Shown: piece after piece, positions 8,449 to 15,835 of the stretch
How positions within the stretch are numbered: the first letter of the stretch is position 1
Layout of the letters: each line of letters opens with the position of its first letter
NCBI GenBank assembly: GCA_021297975.1
Contig: JAJTHO010000013.1
Location: forward strand, 1 to 16,769
DNA: 16,769 nt
Source of the DNA: Alphaproteobacteria bacterium
GTDB taxonomy: Bacteria > Pseudomonadota > Alphaproteobacteria > JAJTHO01
Direction of reading: 5' to 3'
Position numbers and translations under genes: made by a program
Notes under the pieces: generated by a model
Told to the model about the DNA's origin: nothing
The model's database searches: none
The model's input: only the letters and a program-made list of their open reading frames with translations

Positions 8449-8560
8449 CAATGTTCGGATGTAAACAATTCTCATCGGCTGCTACTGGACGCTAAACCCG
8501 CCGTTCTGCCTTATTTTCTGTGATATTTTGGATTTTTTCAGACACTCTAAAAAGTGTAAA

Positions 8561-8583
8561 TGGCTCCTCGGGAGGGATTCGAA
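8561..8583. other. Probable attachment junction at the 3' end of tRNA-Asn
   Basis: Integrases of this family usually recombine within the 3' end of a tRNA gene and leave a direct repeat at the far end of the island. The island genes begin on the 3' side of tRNA-Asn, so the T-arm and acceptor end is the likely att core. I found no second copy inside the window, so the far end should lie left of position 1. The exact core limits are unknown. Confidence 0.45.
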
Positions 8584-8635
8584 CCCCCGACCAAGCGATT
8601 AACAGTCGCTTGCTCTACCGCTGAGCTACCGAGGA
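8561..8635 (-). tRNA. tRNA-Asn (anticodon GTT)
   Basis: The 75-nt cloverleaf can be folded by hand. The acceptor stem TCCTCGG pairs with CCGAGGA, followed by discriminator G and an encoded CCA (8561-8563). The D-arm contains AGCTCAGCGGTAGAGC. The anticodon stem AGCGA/TCGCT closes the 7-nt loop CTGTTAA, giving anticodon GTT (8601-8603). The T-arm has the standard TTCGAAT loop. It is the likely integration target of the island to its left. Confidence 0.97.
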
Positions 8636-8653
8636 ACACGGCGTTGAGACGTC

Positions 8654-8682
8654 TGCTTAGTGGCTTAACGTTTAACTGTCAA
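8654..8682 (-). promoter_or_regulatory. Possible promoter of tRNA-Asn
   Basis: On the minus strand a perfect TTGACA (8677-8682) is followed after 17 nt by TAAGCA (8654-8659), a poor -10. Transcription would start about 12 nt before the tRNA. The -35 lies inside a 9-bp inverted repeat. The -35 is convincing and the -10 is not. Confidence 0.45.
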
Positions 8683-8698
8683 TAAGTGGTAAACGTTA
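8666..8698. repeat. 9-bp inverted repeat TAACGTTTA/TAAACGTTA
   Basis: The perfect arms at 8666-8674 and 8690-8698 are separated by 15 bp that contain the TTGACA of the putative tRNA promoter. It lies just downstream of panD on the minus strand. It could be an operator, or a hairpin after panD, but no T-run follows it, so I do not call it a terminator. Confidence 0.4.
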
Positions 8699-8732
8699 TT
8701 TACAGTATTGACTCTATGATTAAGAAAAATAC

Positions 8733-9086
8733 TTAAGTGCCAAGAACAGTATTGCTATTCCCATCTAGCAAAACAACCTTTGGTGAGAAGCCTGCTGATA
8801 AATCTTTTTCGTCAAGAAGGCCAAAACAGGCAACAATTAATAAATCACCCGTTTGCACAAGGCGCGCCGCTGCCCCTTTAACCGAAACTTCGCCGGGCTT
8901 TCCAAGGATTGCATAGGTTGTGAAGCGTGCGCCGTTGGTTATGTTATACACGTCCACCTGTTCAAAGGCCGCAATGCCAGAGGCGGTTAATAACGCCGCA
9001 TCAATAGCGATTGAGCCTTCATAATCAAGCTCGGCGCTGGTGACGCGGGCGCGGTGGAGTTTTGCTCGAAGAAATGTACGCAGCAT
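8733..9086 (-). CDS. panD: Aspartate 1-decarboxylase proenzyme
   Basis: PanD decarboxylates L-aspartate to beta-alanine for pantothenate and coenzyme A synthesis in the cytoplasm. The 117-residue protein matches the family along its whole length: LHRARVTSAELDYEGS near the N-terminus, then YNITNGARFTTYAI and the G-A-A-A-R stretch. Self-cleavage between Gly24 and Ser25 in YEGS would create the pyruvoyl cofactor on Ser25. The start at 9086 lies 4 bp after the yqeY stop codon, so the two genes are almost certainly co-transcribed. The length is slightly below that of the E. coli enzyme (126), with the difference at the C-terminus. Confidence 0.96.
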   Translation of the reverse strand: MLRTFLRAKLHRARVTSAELDYEGSIAIDAALLTASGIAAFEQVDVYNITNGARFTTYAILGKPGEVSVKGAAARLVQTGDLLIVACFGLLDEKDLSAGFSPKVVLLDGNSNTVLGT

Positions 9087-9090
9087 GGTC

Positions 9091-9561
9091 TTAGGCCGCC
9101 TGACCGCTGAGTGCTTTTTTTACCAACTCACCTGCCTTGCCCATATCCATTTGCCCGGCATAGCGCGTGCGCAGTTCATTCATAACCTTGCCCATATCTT
9201 TGATGCTGCTGGCGCCGAGTTCTGTGACTAGTGTTTGAATAGCGGCCGCAGATTCCTCGACTGAAAGTGCCTTTGGCATATAGGCTTGAATGAGAGCGAC
9301 TTCGGCTTCTTCTTTCGCGGCCGCATCCATGCTGCCCCCGCCGCGATACATTTCTGCTGATTCCTGGCGCTGCTTAATCATGGTTTCCAGCATGCGCAGA
9401 ATGTCCGCTTCAGAAATCCCGTCCATATTCCCGCTTGGCCGCGCTTCGATATCTTTATCTTTTAATTTTGCCAGAATCATCCGCACGGTGGAGAGACGCA
9501 GCGTGTCTTTTTCGCGCATGGCATTTTTCATATCGTCAGTAAAGCGTTGCCGCAGGGTCAT
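9091..9561 (-). CDS. yqeY: GatB/YqeY domain protein
   Basis: This 156-residue protein belongs to the YqeY family, which resembles the C-terminal tRNA-binding region of the GatB subunit of the Asp/Glu-tRNA amidotransferase. A stand-alone function is not well established. Family features are the start MTLRQRFTDDMKNAMREKD, the arrangement RLSTVRMILAKLKDKDIEAR, a conserved IKQRQESAEMY helix, the QAYMPKALS linker, and a C-terminal domain with KDMGKVMNELRTRYAGQMDM. An AAGGA element about 10 nt before the ATG could be its ribosome site. It is divergent from carA and upstream of panD in the same operon. YqeY next to carA is common in Alphaproteobacteria. Confidence 0.94.
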   Translation of the reverse strand: MTLRQRFTDDMKNAMREKDTLRLSTVRMILAKLKDKDIEARPSGNMDGISEADILRMLETMIKQRQESAEMYRGGGSMDAAAKEEAEVALIQAYMPKALSVEESAAAIQTLVTELGASSIKDMGKVMNELRTRYAGQMDMGKAGELVKKALSGQAA

Positions 9562-9587
9562 GAGTTGCGCATCCTTTTCAAGAATAC

Positions 9588-9615
9588 GTTATATACATGG
9601 TTTTTCAGCTTGCAA
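9588..9615 (-). promoter_or_regulatory. Promoter of yqeY-panD
   Basis: On the minus strand TTGCAA (9610-9615) and TATAAC (9588-9593) lie 16 nt apart and 27 bp before the yqeY start. Both boxes fit the sigma70 pattern reasonably. TTGCAA is its own complement, so the same hexamer could also serve carA on the other strand, but the matching carA -10 is poor. Confidence 0.5.
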
Positions 9616-9649
9616 GCATGCCGCAGTATTGCTACCCACTGGCTTTAGC

Positions 9650-10825
9650 ATGATTGATAGGCACTCCTCCCCCAACGCACCCACCGGCGCGTTGTTATTC
9701 CCTGACGGCACGTTGGTGTCGTGTATCGGATTTGGCAAGCCAGGCGTTTCCGCTGGCGAAATTTGTTTCAACACGGCGATGACGGGGTATCAGGAGGTTT
9801 TAACCGACCCTTCCTTTGCCGGGCAAATTATAACATTTACATTCCCCCATGTTGGCAATGTTGGCACCAACGATACCGATTTAGAAACAGAAAAAACCTT
9901 TGCAAAGGGTCTGATTCTTCGCGAATTCCCTTCGATGCCGAGCAACTATCGGGCGGCCGATTCGTTGGTAGAATTTTGCCGCAAACAGCACATTCAGGGC
10001 ATCGCCGGTATCGATACCCGCGCCCTGACAAACCGTATCCGTGCACGCGGCGCGGTGAATGTGGCGATTGGGTATTTCCCGGATGGGCGGATTGATAGAG
10101 CCGCGTTGACGCGGGCGCTTGAATCCGCACCAGAGATGAACGGCCTTGATTTGGTGCCCAAAGTAACCCGAACAGCCAGGCATCCTTATGATCGCGGGGT
10201 ATACGACTTGGCGGCAGCCCGTTCTGGCCCAGCACCAGTGAAGCCGGTTGGCCACGTGGTTGCCTATGATTTCGGCGCGAAGGAAAACATCCTGCGCTGC
10301 CTCGTGAGCGTGGGTTTCCGTGTCACGGTTGTTCCTGCGAACACTAAGGCCGCAGAGGTTATGGCGCTTAAGCCGGATGGAATTTTCTTTAGTAATGGTC
10401 CCGGCGATCCGGCGGCAACGTATGACGTTATGCATCATGAATTTCAGGCTTTATTAGCCAGCAACGTACCGCTGTTTGGCATTTGCTTAGGTTTTCAGTT
10501 GCTGGCGTTGGCGCTGGGCGGCAAGACGTTTAAGTTGCCGCAAGGTCACCGGGGCGCAAACCACCCCGTGCTGAACAGGCAAACGGGCAAGGTGGAAATA
10601 ACGTCGCAAAACCATGGCTTTGCGGTGGAGCCGTCAAGCCTGCCGAAAGACACAGAGATAACCCATGTGTCGCTCTTTGACGGTACGCTCGAAGGCTTTC
10701 GCCATAAAACGCGGCCTCTTTTCGCGGTGCAATACCATCCCGAAGCTAGTCCGGGCCCGCAGGAAAGCTTTTATTTGTTTGAGCAATTCCGCAGCCTGAT
10801 TCAAACGCAGCAGGCGGCAGCCTGA
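9650..10825 (+). CDS. carA: Carbamoyl-phosphate synthase small (glutaminase) subunit
   Basis: CarA hydrolyses glutamine and feeds the ammonia to CarB to make carbamoyl phosphate for pyrimidines and arginine. The 391-residue protein has the N-terminal small-subunit domain (FPDGT at 17-21, FNTAMTGYQEVLTDPS at 40-55, GTND at 72-75) and a class I glutamine amidotransferase domain with nucleophile Cys279 in GICLGFQ, and His363 and Glu365 in YHPE. Phe replaces the His most often seen after C-L-G. The frame is open back to 9290, but that part is antisense to yqeY and lacks family similarity, so I chose the ATG at 9650. No good Shine-Dalgarno sequence precedes it. The TGA overlaps the ATG of the next gene as TGATG, which points to translational coupling. 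Confidence 0.95.
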   Translation: MIDRHSSPNAPTGALLFPDGTLVSCIGFGKPGVSAGEICFNTAMTGYQEVLTDPSFAGQIITFTFPHVGNVGTNDTDLETEKTFAKGLILREFPSMPSNYRAADSLVEFCRKQHIQGIAGIDTRALTNRIRARGAVNVAIGYFPDGRIDRAALTRALESAPEMNGLDLVPKVTRTARHPYDRGVYDLAAARSGPAPVKPVGHVVAYDFGAKENILRCLVSVGFRVTVVPANTKAAEVMALKPDGIFFSNGPGDPAATYDVMHHEFQALLASNVPLFGICLGFQLLALALGGKTFKLPQGHRGANHPVLNRQTGKVEITSQNHGFAVEPSSLPKDTEITHVSLFDGTLEGFRHKTRPLFAVQYHPEASPGPQESFYLFEQFRSLIQTQQAAA

Positions 10826-11586
10826 TGCGCGGTGTTGCAGCAGTTATAGTATGGCTTGGACTTATCGTACTTGCCCTTCCTGTTGCTGCACAAATTCCCG
10901 CAACGTGCGCGGTGCCGCCAGCAACGCTGACTTTTGAATCCAGCAAATGTGAGCGAACATTCACTGCAAAAGAAGGCCAGAGAAAACCTGATTCCTATCT
11001 GCTCGCGGTCTCTTGGTCGCCGGGATTTTGTGGCCGCGTTTCGCCGGAAAAGCCGCAATTTAACTGGCAGTGCCAAAAAAATAGCTTTGCGTGGGTCGTG
11101 CATGGTCTCTGGCCGCAATATAACACGGGCGGTTGGCCGGAATATTGCCAAGATACCGCCGGGGTTCCAGCGGCACTGGTGCGCGAACAGTTGTGCTTTA
11201 TACCGGGAGATCAGTTGGTGCAATGTGCCTGGGCGAAACACGGCACCTGTACGCCGTTTACCCAAGATGAGTATTTTGCCAAAACACGCGCCGTTTTTAA
11301 TAGCATCAATTTTCCCAGTGCGCTTTCAGAACAACTGAAAAAAGAGGGTAAAATTAAAACACAAGAGTTGCTGGATGCGCTGCAAAAAGCCAATCCAACC
11401 GTGCCTGCAAACAGCATCGCCCTATCATGCCGCGATAGACGTTTTTTTCAAGAAGTGCGTTTTTGCCTCAATACCGATTTAAAGCCGCAGCAATGCCAAA
11501 ATGTGCGCAAAAGCTGTACCGCGCCCACACTTTTTGTGGGTAAACCCACCGTTAAAAAAGACGAGTCCCATGCCAAAACGTACTGA
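10825..11586 (+). CDS. Secreted RNase T2 family protein with altered CAS II motif
   Basis: RNase T2 enzymes cut single-stranded RNA through 2',3'-cyclic phosphates and usually act in the periplasm or outside the cell. The 253-residue protein starts with a clear signal peptide (hydrophobic 4-20, likely cleavage after VAA, residues 20-22) and is rich in Cys. CAS I is present as HGLWPQ (93-98, His93). CAS II reads CAWAKHGTC (134-142), keeping Lys138 and His139 but with Ala135 where the family HEWxKHGTC motif has its catalytic Glu. Activity may therefore be lowered, or the acid may come from elsewhere. The gene starts in the TGATG junction with carA and its last 17 bp overlap carB, so it belongs to the car operon. 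Its place between carA and carB is unusual. Confidence 0.9.
   Translation: MRGVAAVIVWLGLIVLALPVAAQIPATCAVPPATLTFESSKCERTFTAKEGQRKPDSYLLAVSWSPGFCGRVSPEKPQFNWQCQKNSFAWVVHGLWPQYNTGGWPEYCQDTAGVPAALVREQLCFIPGDQLVQCAWAKHGTCTPFTQDEYFAKTRAVFNSINFPSALSEQLKKEGKIKTQELLDALQKANPTVPANSIALSCRDRRFFQEVRFCLNTDLKPQQCQNVRKSCTAPTLFVGKPTVKKDESHAKTY
11524..11549 (+). promoter_or_regulatory. Two mutually exclusive small hairpins before carB
   Basis: TGTGGG (11535-11540) can pair with CCCACA (11524-11529) around a 5-nt loop. Alternatively its GTGGG part can pair with CCCAC (11545-11549) around TAAA. Both lie about 20 nt before the carB start and inside the end of the RNase T2 gene, where they also encode protein. 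They might tune carB translation, or be coincidence. Confidence 0.25.
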
Positions 11587-14500
11587 TATTAAAAGCATTC
11601 TTATTATTGGCGCAGGCCCTATTGTTATCGGTCAAGCCTGCGAGTTTGACTATTCAGGCACGCAGGCATGCCGGGCGCTCCGCGCCGAAGGATACCGCGT
11701 TATCCTGATTAATTCCAATCCCGCCACCATCATGACCGATCCGGACACGGCGGATGCGGTGTATATCGAGCCGATAACGACAGAATTTGTTACCGCGATT
11801 ATTGAAAAAGAGCGTCCTGATGCACTCTTGCCGACCATGGGTGGGCAAACGGCGCTGAACACCGCGCTGGCGCTGGAACGTGCCGGAGTCTTGGCTAAAT
11901 ATAATGTTGAGCTTATCGGCGCCCGCGCCGAAGCCATTAATAAAGCCGAAGACCGTCAATTATTCCGCGATGCCATGGACAGAATCGGCCTCGAAAGCCC
12001 AAAAAGCCGCCTCGTGCGTACCATGGAAGAAGCCACTGCCGCACTCGGCCAAATTGGTCTTCCCGCGATTATTCGCCCGTCGTTTACCTTGGCGGGAACT
12101 GGCGGCGGTATCGCCTATAACGCCGAAGAATTCCGCGAGATTATCCGCAGCGGCCTTACGCTCTCGCCCGTGGGTGAAGTGCTGGTTGAAGAATCGGTTT
12201 TGGGCTGGAAAGAGTATGAGATGGAAGTGGTGCGCGATAAAGCGGACAACGCCATTATCATCTGTTCCATTGAAAACATTGACCCCATGGGCATTCACAC
12301 CGGCGACAGCATCACCGTTGCGCCTGCGATGACACTAACCGATAAAGAGTATCAGCGCATGCGCAATGCGTCCCTTGCCGTGTTGCGGGAAATTGGTGTT
12401 GAAACAGGCGGCAGCAACGTGCAGTTCGCTGTAAACCCTAAAGATGGCCGCATGGTGGTGATTGAGATGAACCCGCGGGTGTCGCGCTCGTCCGCACTGG
12501 CATCAAAGGCAACCGGCTTTCCGATTGCAAAGATTGCGGCAAAACTGGCGGTTGGCTACACGCTCGATGAACTGAAAAACGACATCACACAAACAACCCC
12601 GGCAAGTTTTGAACCGACGATTGACTATGTTGTTGTTAAGATTCCTCGATTTGCTTTTGAAAAGTTCCCCGGCGCTTCCACCACGCTAACAACCTCGATG
12701 AAATCGGTGGGTGAGGCCATGGCCTTTGGCGGCAATTTTGCTGAGTCGCTACAAAAAGCGCTGCGCTCCTTGGAAACCGGCCTGAGCGGCTTTGACCCGC
12801 AATTCCCTGCTGCCACTGTTGAAGAATTGCGCACGCGCCTGAGCCAACCAACACCAGACCGATTGCTGGTTGTTGCGGATGCTTTCCGCGCGGGTTTGAC
12901 GGTTGCGGACATACACGGCATTGCGAAATACGATCCGTGGTTCCTGCGCGAGATTGAGGCAATTATTGCGGCAGAGAACGACATTGAAAAAAATGGCCTG
13001 CCCGCCGATGCGCTGGGCTGGTATCAACTGAAAAGCATGGGCTTTTCCGATGCGCGGCTTGCAGCGTTAACTAGTAAAAAGCTGGCCGCTGTCTCGGCGC
13101 TGCGTTTGAAACACAATTGTGTCCCCAATATCAAACGGGTTGATACCTGTGCCGGGGAATTTGATGCGCACACGGCGTATTTTTACAGTACCTATCCGCC
13201 ACAGCCACCTCAAGTGGGCTTTATTTCCGATGAAGCGAACGTTTCCTCTCGCGATAAGGTAATGATTCTGGGCGGGGGGCCCAACCGAATTGGCCAGGGT
13301 ATTGAGTTTGACTATTGCTGTGTGCATGCGGCCTATGCGCTGCATCGGCGCGGCATTGAATCGATTATGGTTAATTGCAACCCGGAGACCGTTTCAACCG
13401 ATTATGATACGGCGGATAGACTGTATTTTGAGCCGCTTACGGCAGAAGACGTTTTAAATATCTGCCATAAAGAGCAAGAGCATGGCCGTCTCTTGGGTGT
13501 TATTGTACAATTTGGCGGGCAGACACCACTGAAACTGGCAAAAACATTACATGAGGCGGGGATTCCGTTGCTTGGCACGTCGTTTGCCGCGATTGATGCC
13601 GCCGAAGACCGTGAGCAGTTTCAAACATTGCTTAATGAACTCGGACTGCTACAGCCAGCAAACGCCACGGTTTCTAAGCGCAAAGACGCGGTGAAGGCGG
13701 CGGCTGGCGTGGGTTATCCGCTGGTTGCGCGGCCTAGTTATGTCTTGGGCGGCCGCGGGATGGAAATTGTTTACGACGAAGCGGCGTTAGAAAACTATCT
13801 CGACCGAAATAGCAATCTCTTTTTCGATGGCCCCTTGCTGTTTGACCGCTATTTGGACAACGCGGTTGAGGTGGATGTTGATGCCATTTGTGATGGAAAA
13901 GACGTCTGGATAGCAGGCGTTATGGAGCATATAGAAGAAGCGGGCATTCACTCTGGTGATTCGGCCTGTTCCCTGCCCCCGCATTCCTTATCGGCCTGGA
14001 TTATCGAAGAACTGCACCGGCAAACAAAGGCGATGGCGCTTAAACTGGGCGTTGTAGGGTTAATGAACGTTCAGTTTGCTATCAAAGATGACAAGGCCTA
14101 TGTGCTGGAAGTTAACCCTCGCGCCAGCCGCACTGTGCCGTTTGTCGCCAAGGCTATCGGCCTTCCCGTTGCTGGGATTGCGGCGGAAATTATGGCCGGC
14201 GCCTCGCTGAGCGAGGTTAACCTCGCTCCGCGCACCCAAGGTCGGATTTCCGTTAAGGAAACAGTGTTCCCGTTCAGCCGCTTCCCCGGGGTTGATCCTA
14301 TCTTGGGCCCTGAAATGAAATCAACCGGCGAAGTCATGGGACATGCGCCCGATTTTGCGACAGCTTTTGCCAAAGCGCAGTTAGGCGCGGGCGTGAAACT
14401 ACCCACAAAAGGCACAGCCTTTGTTTCGGTTAAAGACACTGATAAAGCCGCCGCGTTGCCTGTTGTTGAGGCGCTGTTAAAGGCCGGATTCGCCGTCTGC

Positions 14501-14794
14501 GCCACACAGGGTACATTGGAATACTTAGCACAGCAGGGCATCACTGCGCCCGGCCTAACCCTAGTTAATAAGGTAGCCGAAGGCCGCCCGAATATTGTCG
14601 ATAGGATGCTGTCAAAAGAAATTCATTTGGTTATCAACACGACGGAAGGTAAACGTGCGGTTAGTGATAGCTTCTCGATTCGGCGCACAGCTCTAATGCA
14701 GCAAATACCATATTATACAACTATAGCGGGCGCTAAAGCGGCGGTTGCGTCCATTGGCTCGAACGAACTGGCGATTGCGGCAGTGCGGGGCTGA
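11570..14794 (+). CDS. carB: Carbamoyl-phosphate synthase large subunit
   Basis: CarB makes carbamoyl phosphate from bicarbonate, two ATP and the ammonia released by CarA. The 1074-residue length is normal. The first ATP-grasp half begins with MPKRTDIKSILIIGAGPIVI and contains the ATP-binding GTGGGIAYN loop. The second half begins near residue 562 (ILGGGPNRIGQGIEFDY) with the loop GGRGMEIVYDEA near 727. The C-terminal MGS-like allosteric domain starts near 945 and contains TEGKRAVSDSFSIRRTA. The frame is open back to 11501, but the family N-terminus fits the ATG at 11570, preceded by a weak AAGACGAG element. The start lies within the RNase T2 gene, so coupled translation is likely. No break is seen in the frame, so the enzyme should work. 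Confidence 0.97.
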   Translation: MPKRTDIKSILIIGAGPIVIGQACEFDYSGTQACRALRAEGYRVILINSNPATIMTDPDTADAVYIEPITTEFVTAIIEKERPDALLPTMGGQTALNTALALERAGVLAKYNVELIGARAEAINKAEDRQLFRDAMDRIGLESPKSRLVRTMEEATAALGQIGLPAIIRPSFTLAGTGGGIAYNAEEFREIIRSGLTLSPVGEVLVEESVLGWKEYEMEVVRDKADNAIIICSIENIDPMGIHTGDSITVAPAMTLTDKEYQRMRNASLAVLREIGVETGGSNVQFAVNPKDGRMVVIEMNPRVSRSSALASKATGFPIAKIAAKLAVGYTLDELKNDITQTTPASFEPTIDYVVVKIPRFAFEKFPGASTTLTTSMKSVGEAMAFGGNFAESLQKALRSLETGLSGFDPQFPAATVEELRTRLSQPTPDRLLVVADAFRAGLTVADIHGIAKYDPWFLREIEAIIAAENDIEKNGLPADALGWYQLKSMGFSDARLAALTSKKLAAVSALRLKHNCVPNIKRVDTCAGEFDAHTAYFYSTYPPQPPQVGFISDEANVSSRDKVMILGGGPNRIGQGIEFDYCCVHAAYALHRRGIESIMVNCNPETVSTDYDTADRLYFEPLTAEDVLNICHKEQEHGRLLGVIVQFGGQTPLKLAKTLHEAGIPLLGTSFAAIDAAEDREQFQTLLNELGLLQPANATVSKRKDAVKAAAGVGYPLVARPSYVLGGRGMEIVYDEAALENYLDRNSNLFFDGPLLFDRYLDNAVEVDVDAICDGKDVWIAGVMEHIEEAGIHSGDSACSLPPHSLSAWIIEELHRQTKAMALKLGVVGLMNVQFAIKDDKAYVLEVNPRASRTVPFVAKAIGLPVAGIAAEIMAGASLSEVNLAPRTQGRISVKETVFPFSRFPGVDPILGPEMKSTGEVMGHAPDFATAFAKAQLGAGVKLPTKGTAFVSVKDTDKAAALPVVEALLKAGFAVCATQGTLEYLAQQGITAPGLTLVNKVAEGRPNIVDRMLSKEIHLVINTTEGKRAVSDSFSIRRTALMQQIPYYTTIAGAKAAVASIGSNELAIAAVRG

Positions 14795-14814
14795 TGGCAT
14801 AGCGTGCTGATAGA

Positions 14815-14843
14815 TTGACAAAATATTTAAATAGATGTATTAT
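14815..14843 (+). promoter_or_regulatory. Near-consensus promoter of the trypsin-like protease gene
   Basis: A perfect TTGACA (14815-14820) and TATTAT (14838-14843) are separated by the ideal 17 nt. It is the best promoter match I found. Transcription should start near 14850, about 4 nt before the first ATG, giving an almost leaderless mRNA. Confidence 0.8.
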
Positions 14844-14853
14844 TCTTTGATGT

Positions 14854-15810
14854 ATGTATAATCCAATGATGCTCCATAGTGATTCTGTCGATGTTAATGC
14901 GCTTTTGCAGGCCATTTTGCGCGATATTAAACGCGCATCGGCAACAGGCGGAATAAGCGAGGCTTTGTCTGCCTCTCCAGAGGCCTTTACTGTTAAATTA
15001 ACCGGTGTCGATGCCGCTTTTACCCGCGAAATTACCGGTTCCGGTTTTATTATTGATAAAAACCAGGAGGACGGCAAGACCCAGAAGGACGGCAAGACAA
15101 CGTATGTTATCGCCACTGCGGCGCATGTTGCCAATGGTATCCAGCAACGTGGTCAAATAACCACGGCAGACGGTATAACCCACGCTGTTACCAATATTGT
15201 TAAGCCTAAAGCTGATGCGGATGGCACGGTTACGGATGTCGCATTTGTTAGCTTCACCGTTGCGAGCGGTGGTCCGGATTATAGCATAATTAAACTCACC
15301 ACCGCCGAAGTTGGTGATAAAATAGTTGTTACTGGTTTTACTAAAGATACTGATGGCGCCTACACGCAATCAACGGGTTCCATTGTTGCGACCGATGAAA
15401 AGTCGCTTTCTAAAGAAAATTATACTGGGCAGACGATTGTTAGCAATGCTCGTGTTAAGGCTGGCTACAGTGGCAGTGCAAATTTTGAGCAAATTGGCGG
15501 CGTGTGGTATGCGAATGGCCTGACCAGTTTGCGCGTTCAAACCAAAAGCGGCGACGAATTTTCCGGGGCGGTATCAACACGTGATATCGCGGCGCTGTAC
15601 CATGAGCTTACGGGTGATGCTGTTGCCGTTAAAACAAGTAAGCAGATTGCCGCTGAAACAGCCAGTAACAGCTCGCTTATTGCACTAACGACGATGATGG
15701 GTGATCCGCAATTCAGTAAGCCTGATGCACAGGTGTCCTCTGTTATTAACACCAACGCACTAGTGGAAAGCATTTACGCAGCGATTATTGCGGCGAGCCC
15801 CTCGGCATAA
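14854..15810 (+). CDS. Trypsin-like serine protease domain protein, no signal peptide
   Basis: The 318-residue protein has the order and spacing of a chymotrypsin-fold (S1-like) peptidase: GSGFIID (62-68), catalytic His91 in ATAAHV, Asp128 in TDVAF, and nucleophile Ser206 in GYSGS. I recognise the fold from these motifs, not a specific family or substrate. There is no hydrophobic leader and no membrane segment, which is odd for bacterial HtrA-like proteases. The last 60 or so residues are Ala/Ser-rich and probably helical. An 18-bp tandem duplication encodes QEDGKTQKDGKT (71-82 region). Three ATGs (14854, 14866, 14869) are possible. The first is 11 nt after the -10 box, so initiation may be leaderless, since no ribosome site is seen. 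It is transcribed separately from carB, which ends 59 bp upstream. Confidence 0.75.
   Translation: MYNPMMLHSDSVDVNALLQAILRDIKRASATGGISEALSASPEAFTVKLTGVDAAFTREITGSGFIIDKNQEDGKTQKDGKTTYVIATAAHVANGIQQRGQITTADGITHAVTNIVKPKADADGTVTDVAFVSFTVASGGPDYSIIKLTTAEVGDKIVVTGFTKDTDGAYTQSTGSIVATDEKSLSKENYTGQTIVSNARVKAGYSGSANFEQIGGVWYANGLTSLRVQTKSGDEFSGAVSTRDIAALYHELTGDAVAVKTSKQIAAETASNSSLIALTTMMGDPQFSKPDAQVSSVINTNALVESIYAAIIAASPSA
15063..15098 (+). repeat. 18-bp tandem duplication inside the protease gene
   Basis: Two adjacent 18-bp copies, 15063-15080 and 15081-15098, differ at one base. They keep the frame and repeat a charged QEDGKT/QKDGKT loop between the GSGF strand and the catalytic-His strand. The near identity suggests a recent duplication in a surface loop. 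Confidence 0.8.
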
Positions 15811-15835
15811 AGCCGACTAACTAAACCTTGTTAGC
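15811..15835. other. Short convergent gap without a clear terminator
   Basis: The stops of the protease gene and of the phytase-like gene lie 25 bp apart. Weak stems (CTAAC/GTTAG, CGGC/GCCG) can be drawn, but none has a T-run on either strand, so read-through from both sides and antisense overlap are possible. Confidence 0.4.

Larger units (their letters stand above)
1..8563. mobile_element. Integrative genomic island with defence cargo at tRNA-Asn (partial)
   Basis: The span holds an intact integrase beside a tRNA 3' end, a broken second recombinase, and three genes of defence-type families (DUF262/DUF1524, Fic, Type ISP restriction-modification), all on the minus strand. The other side of the tRNA holds ordinary housekeeping genes. 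The left end is outside the window. Boundaries are inferred from gene content, not from a matched att pair. Confidence 0.65.

Noticed and set aside
8542..8557. ACACT/AGTGT hairpin after tRNA-Asn as a terminator
   Set aside because: The stem is only 5 bp and no T-run follows on the minus strand.
9290..9649. Longer CarA start giving 511 residues
   Set aside because: The extra 120 codons are antisense to yqeY and lack CarA similarity.
11501..11569. Longer CarB start giving 1097 residues
   Set aside because: The extra 23 codons overlap the RNase T2 gene. The family N-terminus fits the ATG at 11570.
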